A stretch of DNA of 64,000 nucleotides. Origin: Rhodanobacter sp. B04 (lineage in GTDB: Bacteria; Pseudomonadota; Gammaproteobacteria; Xanthomonadales; Rhodanobacteraceae). Positions 17,643 to 29,153 of the stretch are shown in pieces. The position numbers and the translations under genes are program-made. The notes under the pieces were generated by a model, which was not told the DNA's origin, did not search any database, and worked only from the letters and a program-made list of their open reading frames with translations. How positions within the stretch are numbered: the first letter of the stretch is position 1; every line of letters begins with the position of its first letter. The DNA lies in contig NZ_MUNV01000007.1 of NCBI RefSeq assembly GCF_002001125.1, forward strand, positions 186,001 to 250,000. Reading direction: 5' to 3'.

Positions 17643-18827
17643 ATGAAGTCCTCTCTACTGCGCACACCTATGCTGTGCCTGAGCCTGCTGACGCTGGCCG
17701 CCTGCGGCCAGGGCAAGACCCAGGGGCCGCCGCAGATGCCGCCACCTGCAGTAGGCGTGATCACGGCGCAGCCGCAGAGCTCGCCGCTGACCCAGAACCT
17801 GGTCGGGCGACTGTCGCCGTACCGCAGCGCCGATGTGCGTGCGCGGGTGCCCGGCGTGCTGTTCAAGCGCAACTATGACGAAGGCACCGACGTCAAGAAG
17901 GGCCAGCTGCTGTTCCAGATCGACCCGGCTCCGCTGAAGGCGGCACTGGATTCCAGCATGGCCGCGCAGGCCCAGGCCCAGGCCACCTACACCAACAACA
18001 AGACCACCGCACAACGTCTGCAGGCGCTGGCGCCGAAGGGTTACGTCTCGCAGACGGACCTGGACAACGCACTGGCCGCCGAGCGCACCGCCGCAGGCGC
18101 CTTGCAGGCCGCACAGGCCAATGTGCAGGCGGCCCGCCTCAATCTGGGCTATGCCAACGTGGTCTCGCCGATCGACGGCCGCGCCGGCCAGCAACAGGTC
18201 ACCGAAGGTGCGCTGGTGGGCCAGGGCGATACCACCCTGCTGACCACGGTCGACCAGATCGACCCGTTGTATGTGAACTTCACCATGAGCGTGGCCGCGA
18301 TGGAGCAGATGCGTCGCGCCCAGAGCAGCGGCAATGTCACGCTTGCCGATCCGGACAAGGCCAACGTGCAGGTCACCATGCCCGACGGCAGCGTATACGG
18401 CGAACAGGGCGTGCTGGATTTTTCCGATACCACGGTCAATCCGGCCACCGGCGCGGTCAATCTGCGCGCGATCATTCCGAACCCGAAGCACACCCTGCTG
18501 CCAGGCATGTACGTGACGCTGCAGGCCACCCTCGGCCAGCAGCACAAGGTGTTCCTCATCCCGCAACAGGCGGTGCAGCGCGACACCATCGGTGCCTATG
18601 TGATGACTGTCGGCAGCGACGGCAACGTCGTGCGCAAGAACATCACCACCACCGACATGTCCGGTGGCAACTGGGTGGTCAGCGACGGCCTCGCCGCTGG
18701 CGACCAGATCGTGATGTCCGGCCTGCAGAACGTGAAGGCCGGCGCACCGGCCAAGGCCAGCCCATGGCAGGCACCCGCCAGTGGCGCATCCGCCAACGCT
18801 CCGGGCCCAGCCCCGAGCGGCAAGTAA
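17643..18827 (+). CDS. acrA: RND efflux periplasmic adaptor lipoprotein (AcrA/MexA family)
   Basis: The 394-aa protein has a lipoprotein signal with lipobox LAAC (Cys21), so it is anchored to the inner membrane and extends into the periplasm. The membrane-fusion-protein order is visible: beta-barrel start, lipoyl half-motif GVLFKRNYDEGTDVKKGQ, an alpha-hairpin rich in Ala and Gln (about 95-160), second lipoyl half with SPIDGRAGQQQVTEG, then the barrel and membrane-proximal domain ending in a Pro/Ala-rich tail. It links the pump to an outer-membrane channel. TGGAG five bases before ATG 17643 supports the start. The pump gene follows after 13 bp. The symbol denotes family, not proven orthology. 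Confidence 0.92.
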   Translation: MKSSLLRTPMLCLSLLTLAACGQGKTQGPPQMPPPAVGVITAQPQSSPLTQNLVGRLSPYRSADVRARVPGVLFKRNYDEGTDVKKGQLLFQIDPAPLKAALDSSMAAQAQAQATYTNNKTTAQRLQALAPKGYVSQTDLDNALAAERTAAGALQAAQANVQAARLNLGYANVVSPIDGRAGQQQVTEGALVGQGDTTLLTTVDQIDPLYVNFTMSVAAMEQMRRAQSSGNVTLADPDKANVQVTMPDGSVYGEQGVLDFSDTTVNPATGAVNLRAIIPNPKHTLLPGMYVTLQATLGQQHKVFLIPQQAVQRDTIGAYVMTVGSDGNVVRKNITTTDMSGGNWVVSDGLAAGDQIVMSGLQNVKAGAPAKASPWQAPASGASANAPGPAPSGK

Positions 18828-18840
18828 CGGAGCGCCGATC

Positions 18841-21800
18841 ATGCCGAGTTTCTTCATCGACCGCCCGATCTTCGCCTGGGTGGTGGCGATCCTGATTTCG
18901 CTGGGCGGTGTCCTGGCGATCCTCAACATGGGCGTGGAATCGTACCCATCGATCGCGCCGCCGCAGGTGGTGGTCAACGCCACCTATCCGGGCGCCAGCG
19001 CCGACACCACCGAAAAAACCGTCACCCAGGTGATCGAACAGCAGCTCACCGGCATCGACCACCTGCTGTACTTCAGCTCGTCGTCCAGCGCCAGCGGCAG
19101 CTCCAGCATCACGCTGACCTTCGAGACCGGCACCAACCCGGACATCGCTCAGGTGCAGGTGCAGAACAAGGTGGCCCTGGCCACGCCGCGCCTGCCCAGC
19201 CAGGTGACCCAGCAGGGCGTGGTGGTGGCCAAGGCCAACGCCGGCTTCCTGATGGTGGTGGCGCTGAAATCGGACAACCCGAGCATCGACCGCGACCGCC
19301 TCAACGACATCGTCGGCTCGCAGGTGCTCGACCAGATCTCGCGCGTGCCCGGCGTCGGCAGCACCCAGCAGTTCGGTGCCGAGTACGCCATGCGGATCTG
19401 GCTGAACCCGGACAAGCTGCAGGGCTACAACCTGTCGGCCACCCAGGTACTCGCCGCGATCCAGGCGCAGAACGTGCAGTTCGCCGCCGGCTCGCTCGGC
19501 GCCGATCCGGCCATCCCAAGCCAGGGTTTCACCGCCACGGTCTCGACCGAAGGCCGCTTCACCACGCCGGAGCAGTTCGCCGGGATCATCCTGCGCGCAA
19601 ATCCGGATGGCACCACGGTCACCCTGGGTGACGTGGCACGCATCAGCTTCGGCCCGAACGGCTACGGCTTCGACACCACCTGGGACGGCAAGCCGATCGG
19701 CGCATTCGCGATCCAGCTGCTGCCCGGCGCCAACGCGCTGGACGTGGCCACTGCGGTACGCGCGAAGATGGACGAACTGGCCCCCAGCTTTCCGCAGGGC
19801 GTGAGCTGGTTCAGCCCGTACGACAGCACCAGCTTCGTCAAGATCTCGATCAACGAGGTGGTGCACACCCTGGTCGAGGCGATCATCCTGGTGTTCCTGG
19901 TGATGCTGCTGTTCCTGCAGAACATCCGTGCCACGATCATCCCGACCCTGGTGATTCCGGTCGCCCTGCTCGGCACCTTCCTCGGCATGCTGGCGCTCGG
20001 CTTCACCATCAACCAGCTGACCCTGTTCGGCATGGTGCTGGCGATCGGCATCGTGGTGGACGACGCGATCGTGGTGATCGAGAACGTCGAACGCATCATG
20101 ACCGAGGAACACCTGTCGCCGAAGGAAGCCACGCGCAAGGCGATGGGCCAGATCACCGGCGCGGTGGTGGCGATCACCGTGGTGCTGGCGGCCGTGTTCG
20201 TACCCTCGGCGCTGCAGCCCGGCGCCTCCGGCGTGATCTACAAGCAGTTCGCGCTGACCATCGCCGTCTCGATGGGGTTCTCCGCGTTCCTTGCGCTGTC
20301 GTTCACGCCTGCACTGTGTGCCAGCTTCCTGCAGCCGGAGCACGACAAGAAGAAGAACATCGTCTTCCGCAAGTTCAACGAACTGTTCACCTGGACCACC
20401 AAGACCTACACCGGCCATATCGGCGGTGCGGTGCGCCATGCGCCGCGCTGGATGCTGGTGTTCGTGCTGATCGCGATACTGGGCGGCTTCCTGTTCACGC
20501 GCCTGCCCGGCAGCTTCCTGCCGGAAGAGGACCAGGGCTATGCGCTGTCGGTGATCCAGCTGCCGCCGGGCGCCACCAAGCAGCGCACCAGCGAGGTGAT
20601 GGCGCAGATGCGTGCCATCCTCGACAAGGACAACGCGGTCGAAGGCGTGCTGCAAGTCACCGGCTTCAGCTTCATCGGCTCGGGCGAGAACGCCGGCATG
20701 GCCTTCATCAAGCTGAAGGACTGGGCCAAGCGCGACGTGACGGCGGCACAGTTCATCCAGCGTGCGAACCAGTCGCTGTACCAGATCCACGACGCACGCA
20801 TCTTCGTGGTCAACATCCCCACGGTGCAGGGCCTGGGCCAGTTCGGCGGCTTCGACATGTACCTGCAGGACCGTGCCGGCGCCGGTCGCGACGCGCTCAC
20901 CCAGGCGCGCAACACCCTGCTCGGCAAGGCCGCCCAGGATGCGCTGCTGACCGGCGTACGCCCCAATTCGCTGGAAGATTCGCCGCAGTTGAACCTGAGC
21001 GTGGATCGCGTGCAGGCGCAATCGATGGGCCTGCAGGTGGGCGATGTCTACAACGCGATCAGCCTGATGCTGGCGCCGGTGTACGTCAACGACTTCACCT
21101 ACGGCGGCCGCGTCAAGCGCGTCATCATGCAGGCCGATGCACCCTACCGCATGGGCCCGGAGGCGCTGCAGCACATCTTCACGCCCAGCAGCTCGCAGAC
21201 GAACAGCGACGGCACGCCGGCGATGATTCCGCTGTCCAACGTGGTCCACCCGACCTGGCAGGTCGGCTCGCCGTCGCTGACCCGCTACAACGGCTACTCG
21301 GCGGTGGAGATCGTCGGCTCGCCGGCACCGGGGCATGCCTCGGGCGAGGCGATGAACGAGATGCAGAAGATCGTCACCGACGACCTGCCCAAGGGCTACG
21401 GCTACGACTGGACCGGCCAGTCCTACCAGGAAATCCTCTCCGGCAATGCGGCCACGCTGCTGATGGTGCTGTCGATCGTGATCGTGTTCCTGGCCCTGGC
21501 CGCGTTGTACGAAAGCTGGTCGATCCCGGTCTCGGTGCTGCTGGTGGTGCCGCTGGGCCTGCTCGGCACGGTGGTGTTCACCCTGCTGCGCGGACTGCCC
21601 GACGACATCTACTTCAAGATCGGCCTGATCACGGTGATCGGCCTGGCCGCGAAGAACGCGATCCTGATCGTCGAGTTCGCGGTGGAACAGCAGCAGCACG
21701 GCAAGACCCTGCGCGATGCCGTGGTCACTGCGGCCCGGCTGCGACTGCGGCCGATCCTGATGACCTCGCTGGCATTCATCCTCGGCGTGTTCCCGCTGTT

Positions 21801-22020
21801 CATCTCCAGCGGTGCCGGCGCCAATGCGCGTCATGCGATCGGCACCGGCGTGATCGGCGGCATGCTGTTCGCCACCTTCCTCGGCGTACTGCTGATCCCG
21901 GTGTTCTACGTGGTGGTGCGACGCCTGCTCGGCGACAAGCTGGACGGCGATACGCCTGCGGCTCCGCAAACCACGAGCGGCATGCAATCGTTCGATTCGG
22001 ATCCGCGTCGCGGAGCGTAA
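18841..22020 (+). CDS. acrB: RND multidrug efflux pump, HAE-1 family inner-membrane transporter
   Basis: The 1059-aa protein starts with the canonical PSFFIDRPIFAWVVAI helix. Proton-relay residues are present: the Asp pair in GIVVDDAIVVIENVER on helix 4 and the Lys in AAKNAILIVEFA on helix 10. Two large periplasmic loops with porter and docking domains separate the twelve helices. It exports hydrophobic or amphiphilic compounds using proton influx. I chose ATG 18841 with GGAG eight bases upstream; an in-frame ATG at 18781 lies inside the adaptor gene. A strong terminator follows at 22076, and no outer-membrane factor gene is in the operon, so a channel encoded elsewhere is needed. Confidence 0.95.
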   Translation: MPSFFIDRPIFAWVVAILISLGGVLAILNMGVESYPSIAPPQVVVNATYPGASADTTEKTVTQVIEQQLTGIDHLLYFSSSSSASGSSSITLTFETGTNPDIAQVQVQNKVALATPRLPSQVTQQGVVVAKANAGFLMVVALKSDNPSIDRDRLNDIVGSQVLDQISRVPGVGSTQQFGAEYAMRIWLNPDKLQGYNLSATQVLAAIQAQNVQFAAGSLGADPAIPSQGFTATVSTEGRFTTPEQFAGIILRANPDGTTVTLGDVARISFGPNGYGFDTTWDGKPIGAFAIQLLPGANALDVATAVRAKMDELAPSFPQGVSWFSPYDSTSFVKISINEVVHTLVEAIILVFLVMLLFLQNIRATIIPTLVIPVALLGTFLGMLALGFTINQLTLFGMVLAIGIVVDDAIVVIENVERIMTEEHLSPKEATRKAMGQITGAVVAITVVLAAVFVPSALQPGASGVIYKQFALTIAVSMGFSAFLALSFTPALCASFLQPEHDKKKNIVFRKFNELFTWTTKTYTGHIGGAVRHAPRWMLVFVLIAILGGFLFTRLPGSFLPEEDQGYALSVIQLPPGATKQRTSEVMAQMRAILDKDNAVEGVLQVTGFSFIGSGENAGMAFIKLKDWAKRDVTAAQFIQRANQSLYQIHDARIFVVNIPTVQGLGQFGGFDMYLQDRAGAGRDALTQARNTLLGKAAQDALLTGVRPNSLEDSPQLNLSVDRVQAQSMGLQVGDVYNAISLMLAPVYVNDFTYGGRVKRVIMQADAPYRMGPEALQHIFTPSSSQTNSDGTPAMIPLSNVVHPTWQVGSPSLTRYNGYSAVEIVGSPAPGHASGEAMNEMQKIVTDDLPKGYGYDWTGQSYQEILSGNAATLLMVLSIVIVFLALAALYESWSIPVSVLLVVPLGLLGTVVFTLLRGLPDDIYFKIGLITVIGLAAKNAILIVEFAVEQQQHGKTLRDAVVTAARLRLRPILMTSLAFILGVFPLFISSGAGANARHAIGTGVIGGMLFATFLGVLLIPVFYVVVRRLLGDKLDGDTPAAPQTTSGMQSFDSDPRRGA

Positions 22021-22075
22021 AAACGAGAAGTGAGAGAAAGGGCTGCACTCCTCCAGCCCACCGCCAGACCAAAGT

Positions 22076-22106
22076 AAAAGGCCCCGGCGCAAGCCGGGGC
22101 CTTTTT
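22076..22106 (+). terminator. Rho-independent terminator of the RND operon
   Basis: A 9-bp GC-rich stem (GGCCCCGGC 22080-22088 and GCCGGGGCC 22093-22101) with GCAA loop, followed by five T. It is flanked by A and T runs on both sides, so it could also act on the minus strand. Confidence 0.9.
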
Positions 22107-22219
22107 GTTCGTCGCGAGACAACGGATCGCGAGTTTCTCTTCGCTGCTTTCTTACTTCGGAGCCGCCGTGGATACCGGGAGCACGAGATTTCTCTCACTC
22201 CTCTCCACTCACTCCTCGC

Positions 22220-23380
22220 TCAACGCAGACCCGTCTCGGCCCGCGCGATCACCATCCGTTGGATCTCGCTGGTGCCTTCGTAGATCTCGGTGATCTTGGC
22301 ATCGCGGAAGTAACGCTCCAGCGGCATCTCCTTCGAATAGCCCATGCCGCCGTGGATCTGCACCGCCTGGTGGCTGATCCACATCGCCGCCTCGGATGCC
22401 GTGAGCTTGGCCACTGCCGCCTCGGTGCCGAAGCGGCCGCCGTGCTTTTCGGTCTCGCCCTTGGTCCACGCCGCACGCAAGGTCAGCAGGGTCGCCGCAT
22501 CCAGCTTGCACTTCATGTCGGCGATCTTGGACTGGGTCATCTGGAAGGTGCCGATCGGTGCACCGAACGCCTTGCGGTCGCGCGACCACTGCAGCGTGGC
22601 CTCGTAGGCGGCGCGGGCGATGCCCACGGCCTGGGAAGCAATGCCGATGCGGCCGGCATCGAGCACGCCCATCGCGATCGAGAAGCCCTTGCCTTCGTCG
22701 CCCAGCAGGTTTTCCTTCGGACAGACGTAGTCGGTGAACTCGATCTCGCAGGTGGCCGAGGCGCGGATGCCGAGCTTCGGCTCGCTCTTGCCGGCGTGGA
22801 AGCCCGGCAGCTGGGTATCGATGATGAAAGCCGACACGCCCTTGGCACCGATGCCCGGGGTGGAGATCGCGAACAGCACGATGTAGCGCGCCACCGGGCC
22901 GGAGGTGATCCAGCTCTTCTTGCCGTTGATCACCCAGTCGCCGTTGGCGTTCTTGCTGGCGCGGGTATGCATCGCCGAGGCGTCGGAGCCCGATTGCGGC
23001 TCGGTCAGTGCGTACGCGCCGATCGCTTCGCCCTGGGCGATCGCACGCACGTACTTCTGCTTCTGCTCCTCGTTGCCATGCTTGAGGATGCCGTTGCAGA
23101 ACAGCGAATTGTTCACCGACATGATGGTCGAGGTGGCTGCGTCGGCCGCGGCGATCTCGATCATCGCCAGCACGTAGGCGATCGGGTCCATGCCCGCGCC
23201 ACCGTACTCATGCGGCACCTCGATGCCCATCAGCCCGAGCTGGCCCATCTCGCGGATGTTGTCCAGCGGAAACTCGCCCTTGGCGTCCAGTTCGGCCGCC
23301 ACCGGCACGATGCGCTTCTGCGCAAAATCGCGGGCGATCGACTGGATCGACAACTGGTCTTCAGTAAAACGGAAATCCAT
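22220..23380 (-). CDS. Acyl-CoA dehydrogenase (short-chain / butyryl-CoA-like)
   Basis: The 386-aa flavoprotein shows the acyl-CoA dehydrogenase signatures AYALTEPQSGSDASAM (FAD and substrate contact) and QIHGGMGYSKEMPLERYFRD, with the catalytic base Glu368 in IYEGTSEIQR. This is the medium/short-chain position of the base and the butyryl-CoA-type ending; it differs clearly from the gcdH product at 4970-6139. Reaction: alpha,beta-dehydrogenation of an acyl-CoA with electron transfer flavoprotein as acceptor. GGAG six bases before ATG 23380. It is divergent from the ArsR-methyltransferase gene. Chain-length preference is not predictable. Confidence 0.9.
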   Translation of the reverse strand: MDFRFTEDQLSIQSIARDFAQKRIVPVAAELDAKGEFPLDNIREMGQLGLMGIEVPHEYGGAGMDPIAYVLAMIEIAAADAATSTIMSVNNSLFCNGILKHGNEEQKQKYVRAIAQGEAIGAYALTEPQSGSDASAMHTRASKNANGDWVINGKKSWITSGPVARYIVLFAISTPGIGAKGVSAFIIDTQLPGFHAGKSEPKLGIRASATCEIEFTDYVCPKENLLGDEGKGFSIAMGVLDAGRIGIASQAVGIARAAYEATLQWSRDRKAFGAPIGTFQMTQSKIADMKCKLDAATLLTLRAAWTKGETEKHGGRFGTEAAVAKLTASEAAMWISHQAVQIHGGMGYSKEMPLERYFRDAKITEIYEGTSEIQRMVIARAETGLR

Positions 23381-23572
23381 AGGGGGCTCCAGCGGTCGGA
23401 TTGAAGTAAGCCTTCCATTTTAACCGGGAGCCGGGGTTGGTGACCAATGGCGGGGACGCATCGCCAATGCCTGGTGAGGCCAGCCGCGCCACCCGTTTTC
23501 AATGTCCTCGCCATGGCGCCGTCACTTGCACCTGCCTGGCCGCCCTTGACGCTCCGGCAAACCAAGGCCAGA

Positions 23573-23599
23573 CTTGTTATCTCTTTATCGCGATACAAG
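23573..23599. promoter_or_regulatory. Candidate ArsR-family operator before the regulator-metH operon
   Basis: An interrupted dyad, CTTGTTATC at 23573-23581 and GATACAAG at 23592-23599, encloses the perfect palindrome TATCGCGATA (23586-23595). It ends 8 bp before the regulator ATG. A TTGACG at 23546-23551 could be the -35 with a weak CAGACT -10 at 23569-23574, which would place the dyad on the start site, as expected for autorepression. Confidence 0.45.
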
Positions 23600-23607
23600 G
23601 ATGACCA

Positions 23608-24537
23608 ATGGATCTGGCGACCGCCTCCAGCGTGTTGCGCCTGCTGGCCGACCCCACCCGCGTGCGCCTGCTGGCGCTGCTCGAACATGAAGAACTCACC
23701 GTGGCCGAGCTGGCTGCCGTGCTGCACCTGGCGCAACCGCGCGTATCCACCCATCTGGCCAAGCTGAAGGAAGCCGGGCTGGTGCGCGACCGCCGCGCCG
23801 GCGTGTCCGCGTATTACCGCGCCAACAACGAGGGCGACGAAGCCCAGCACAGCCTGCTCGTCTCGCTGCGCGACAGCATCGACGACGCCTTGTTGCGCGA
23901 GGACAGCGCGCGCCTGCCCGGCGTGCTGGCGAACCGCGCCCGCGAGGAAGGCTGGGCCGACACCGTCGCCGGGGACATGGAACGCCACTACTCGCCCGGC
24001 CGCACCTGGGAGACGCTGGCGCGGTCGCTGCTGCAGTTGCTGGGTACTGGCGATGTACTCGACATCGCCTCCGGCGACGGCATCACCGCCGAGCTGCTGG
24101 CACCGCATGCGCACTCGATCGTATGCGTGGATTCGAGCGAACGGGTGGTCGAGGCCGCGGCAAAGCGCCTGAAATCCTTTGCCAACGTGCAGGTTCGCCT
24201 GGGCGACATGCACGCGCTGGAGGTGGGCGAGCAACGTTTCGACCTGGTGTTGATGCTGCACGCGCTGACCTATGCCGAGCATCCGGCACAGGCCGTAGCC
24301 GAAGCCGCACGATTGCTGCGCCCCGGCGGACGCCTGCTCGCGGTGACGCTGGGCCAGCACGACCATCGTGCCGCGGTCGAACCGTTCGACCACCGCAATC
24401 TCGGCTTCAGCAGCGAACAGCTCGATGGCTACGCGCGCACCGCAGGCCTCGACGTGCTCAGCTGCACCCGGCTGAGCCGCGAACGCAAGGCGCCGCACTT
24501 CGAAGTGATCAGCCTGCTGGCACGCAAGCCGTCTTGA
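23608..24537 (+). CDS. ArsR-family regulator fused to SAM-dependent methyltransferase (SahR-like)
   Basis: The 309-aa protein has an N-terminal winged helix (about 1-85) of ArsR type: [20 protein letters not shown], then [28 protein letters not shown]. The ArsR metal-binding ELCVCDL box is absent (ELTVAEL), so it is not a metal sensor. The C-terminal half has a class I methyltransferase fold: [17 protein letters not shown] (motif I), [13 protein letters not shown] (acidic loop) and [14 protein letters not shown] (motif IV-like). ArsR proteins next to metH are known as SahR, S-adenosylhomocysteine-responsive repressors of the methionine cycle; the fused domain would be the ligand sensor. AGGA lies seven bases before ATG 23608. 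It is co-directional with metH, 34 bp upstream. Confidence 0.8.
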   Translation: MDLATASSVLRLLADPTRVRLLALLEHEELTVAELAAVLHLAQPRVSTHLAKLKEAGLVRDRRAGVSAYYRANNEGDEAQHSLLVSLRDSIDDALLREDSARLPGVLANRAREEGWADTVAGDMERHYSPGRTWETLARSLLQLLGTGDVLDIASGDGITAELLAPHAHSIVCVDSSERVVEAAAKRLKSFANVQVRLGDMHALEVGEQRFDLVLMLHALTYAEHPAQAVAEAARLLRPGGRLLAVTLGQHDHRAAVEPFDHRNLGFSSEQLDGYARTAGLDVLSCTRLSRERKAPHFEVISLLARKPS

Positions 24538-24571
24538 ACCGCCGTTTCACCGCTTAACCGAAGGACGAACG

Positions 24572-25657
24572 ATGAGTACCCTGCCCTGGCTCCATCCCGA
24601 ACGTGTCGCCCTGCTGGAGCAGGCGCTGCGCCGGCGCATCCTGATTCTCGACGGCGGCATGGGCACCATGTTGCAGGCACATGAGCTGGATGAACATGGC
24701 TTCCGCGGCGACCGTTTCGAGCATGGCCACGATGGTCATGCGCCCGCCCATGAACATCCCGGCGGCTGCGACCTCAAGGGCAACAACGACCTGCTCACCC
24801 TGACCAAGCCGGAGATCATCCGCGGCGTGCACGAGGCCTATCTGGAAGCCGGCGCCGACCTGATCGAGACCAACACCTTCAACTCGACCCGGATCAGCCA
24901 GGCCGACTACAAATTGCAGCATCTGGCCTACGAATTGAACCTCGAAGGCGCCCGGCTGGCCAGTGCGGCGTGCGACGCGATGACCGCGAAAACGCCGCAC
25001 CAGCCGCGCTTCGTGATCGGCGTGCTCGGTCCGACCAGCCGCACCGCGTCGTTGTCGCCGGACGTCAACGACCCCGGCTTCCGCAACGTCACCTTCGAGG
25101 AGCTGGCCGAGAACTACACCGAATCCGCCAACGGCCTGATCGACGGCGGCGCCGACGTGATCATGGTCGAGACGATCTTCGATACCTTGAACGCGAAGGC
25201 CGCGCTGTTCGCGCTGAGCGAGCTGTTCCACCGGCGCGGCGCACGGATGCCGGTGATGATCTCCGGCACCATCACCGACCGCTCCGGCCGCACCTTGTCG
25301 GGCCAGACCGCCGAGGCGTTCTATTACTCGGTACGCCACGCGCGGCCGCTGTCGGTGGGCTTCAATTGCGCGCTGGGTGCGGAGGATCTGCGCCCGCATG
25401 TGCAGACGCTGGCGAACATCGCCGAGAGCCATGTCAGCACCCACCCGAACGCCGGCCTGCCGAACGCATTCGGCGAATACGACGAATCGCCCGAACACAT
25501 GGCCGGCATCATCGGTGGCTTCGCCCGCGACGGCCTGCTGAACCTGGTCGGCGGCTGCTGCGGCACCACGCCAGCGCACATCAAGGCGATCGCCGAGGCG
25601 GTACGCAACCATCCGCCGCGCGCCCTGCCGTCCGACGCCGAAGCGGAGGCCGCATAA
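24572..25657 (+). CDS. metH: Methionine synthase, homocysteine-binding subunit (split MetH, N-terminal part)
   Basis: The 361-aa protein equals the first module of cobalamin-dependent Met[12 protein letters not shown] opens the barrel; zinc ligands are the Cys of [10 protein letters not shown] and the Cys pair of [11 protein letters not shown]. It activates homocysteine as a zinc thiolate for methylation by methylcobalamin on the partner protein at 25659. Odd feature: between RGDRF and [10 protein letters not shown] there is a His-rich insert (His51, 53, 56, 60, 62) not found in the E. coli enzyme as I know it. AAGGA precedes ATG 24572. One base separates its stop from the next start, so the two halves are co-translated. 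The split form occurs in Xanthomonads. Confidence 0.92.
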   Translation: MSTLPWLHPERVALLEQALRRRILILDGGMGTMLQAHELDEHGFRGDRFEHGHDGHAPAHEHPGGCDLKGNNDLLTLTKPEIIRGVHEAYLEAGADLIETNTFNSTRISQADYKLQHLAYELNLEGARLASAACDAMTAKTPHQPRFVIGVLGPTSRTASLSPDVNDPGFRNVTFEELAENYTESANGLIDGGADVIMVETIFDTLNAKAALFALSELFHRRGARMPVMISGTITDRSGRTLSGQTAEAFYYSVRHARPLSVGFNCALGAEDLRPHVQTLANIAESHVSTHPNAGLPNAFGEYDESPEHMAGIIGGFARDGLLNLVGGCCGTTPAHIKAIAEAVRNHPPRALPSDAEAEAA

Positions 25658-25658
25658 G

Positions 25659-28370
<2,712 letters not shown>

Positions 28371-28398
28371 ATCAACCCCGGCAACTTCTAGCGTGATG

Positions 28399-28424
28399 CC
28401 GGGCGGCCAGACACGCCCGCCCGG
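28399..28424. terminator. Possible bidirectional terminator between metH and the convergent gene
   Basis: CCGGGCGG (28399-28406) and CCGCCCGG (28417-28424) form an 8-bp GC stem with a 10-nt loop, 28 bp after the metH stop and 6 bp before the stop of the convergent gene. No T-run follows, so efficiency is uncertain. Confidence 0.4.
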
Positions 28425-28430
28425 TCCAGG

Positions 28431-28772
28431 TCACTCGATCGTGTCGCCGGTAATGCTGTTCTTGTGATGGCGCAGGTGCACGATCAAGTTGTAGACCGAG
28501 ACGAAAGCCGGGAAGAAGTTCGAGATGATGCCCACCGAGTCGTTCTTGCCGATGGTGAAGTAAGACAGCAACAGCGCGCTACCCAGCACCGACAGCCACC
28601 AGAACGACAGCGGCATCACCACCCGCTTGTGCTTGCGCGTGTAGTACAACTGCACGAACCAGCGACTGGTGAACATCACCGAGCCGAGCAGGCCGACGAT
28701 CTTCCACGGCGTCAGCTGGAAATGCTGCAGCGCGTGCAGGATGTGGGCAAGTTGAGTGCTGAGAAAGTCCAT
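28431..28772 (-). CDS. Lipid-A-disaccharide synthase N-terminal-domain (LAB_N) membrane protein
   Basis: The 113-aa protein is a small membrane protein with about three helices. LTPWKIVGLLGSVMFTSRWF, QLYYTRKHKRVVMPLSFWWLS and GIISNFFPAFVSVYNLIVHL match the stand-alone LAB_N domain, in which R-W-x-x-Q-x and K...P.xFW are conserved. The domain occurs fused to glycosyltransferases or alone, and is thought to serve in envelope lipid or undecaprenyl-linked sugar metabolism; the role of the free form is not established. I use ATG 28772; the frame upstream to 28889 is basic and Pro-rich and runs into the promoter area of the tRNA. Convergent with metH. Confidence 0.75.
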   Translation of the reverse strand: MDFLSTQLAHILHALQHFQLTPWKIVGLLGSVMFTSRWFVQLYYTRKHKRVVMPLSFWWLSVLGSALLLSYFTIGKNDSVGIISNFFPAFVSVYNLIVHLRHHKNSITGDTIE

Positions 28773-28892
28773 GGTCGGGCGCTTTGGCATTTGGAAGAAC
28801 GGCGAGTTTACAACCCGCCACCCGTGCCGCCGCCCAGTCGGCCCGCGTCCCGGCGACGCACACCGTCCGCGAACGAAAACAGGCATCAACCA

Positions 28893-28921
28893 TTGACCCG
28901 TCCCGCGACTCCCCCTAGAAT
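28893..28921 (+). promoter_or_regulatory. Sigma-70 promoter of tRNA-Val
   Basis: TTGACC (28893-28898), 17-bp spacer, TAGAAT (28916-28921), with the predicted start about 8 bp before the tRNA. Five of six bases match consensus in each box. Confidence 0.8.
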
Positions 28922-28935
28922 GCCGCGTTCTCGGC

Positions 28936-29010
28936 GGGCGATTAGCTCAGCGGTAGAGCACTGCCTTCACACGGCAGGTGTCGCAAGTTCGATCCTTGCA
29001 TCGCCCACCA
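28936..29010 (+). tRNA. tRNA-Val (anticodon CAC)
   Basis: The cloverleaf is complete: acceptor GGGCGAT/ATCGCCC, D arm with AGCTCAGCGGTAGAGC, anticodon stem CTGCC/GGCAG with loop TTCACAC, T arm with TTCGATC, and an encoded CCA end. CAC in the anticodon position reads GUG valine codons. A promoter sits just upstream and a hairpin terminator 17 bp downstream, so it is transcribed alone. Confidence 0.97.
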
Positions 29011-29026
29011 CTTGAGCACCATGTCT

Positions 29027-29052
29027 GAAGCCACCCCAGGGTGGCTTCTTTC
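29027..29052 (+). terminator. Terminator of tRNA-Val
   Basis: GAAGCCACC and GGTGGCTTC form a 9-bp stem with a CCAG loop, followed by TTTC and then ATT. The T-run is short but the position directly after the tRNA supports the call. Confidence 0.75.
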
Positions 29053-29153
29053 ATTGGTGCTTGAGGAAAGCGCGCAACATGCCCCCGGTACACTCGGGAA
29101 TGTGCACGAACTTATCCAAGTAGTTGCCCCTCTCAAAGCAAGCCAGTCCGGCA

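Noticed and set aside
18679..22122. 1147-codon open frame on the minus strand opposite the RND genes
   Set aside because: Composition of a shadow (His, Asp, Arg-rich); the plus strand encodes full AcrA/AcrB-type proteins.
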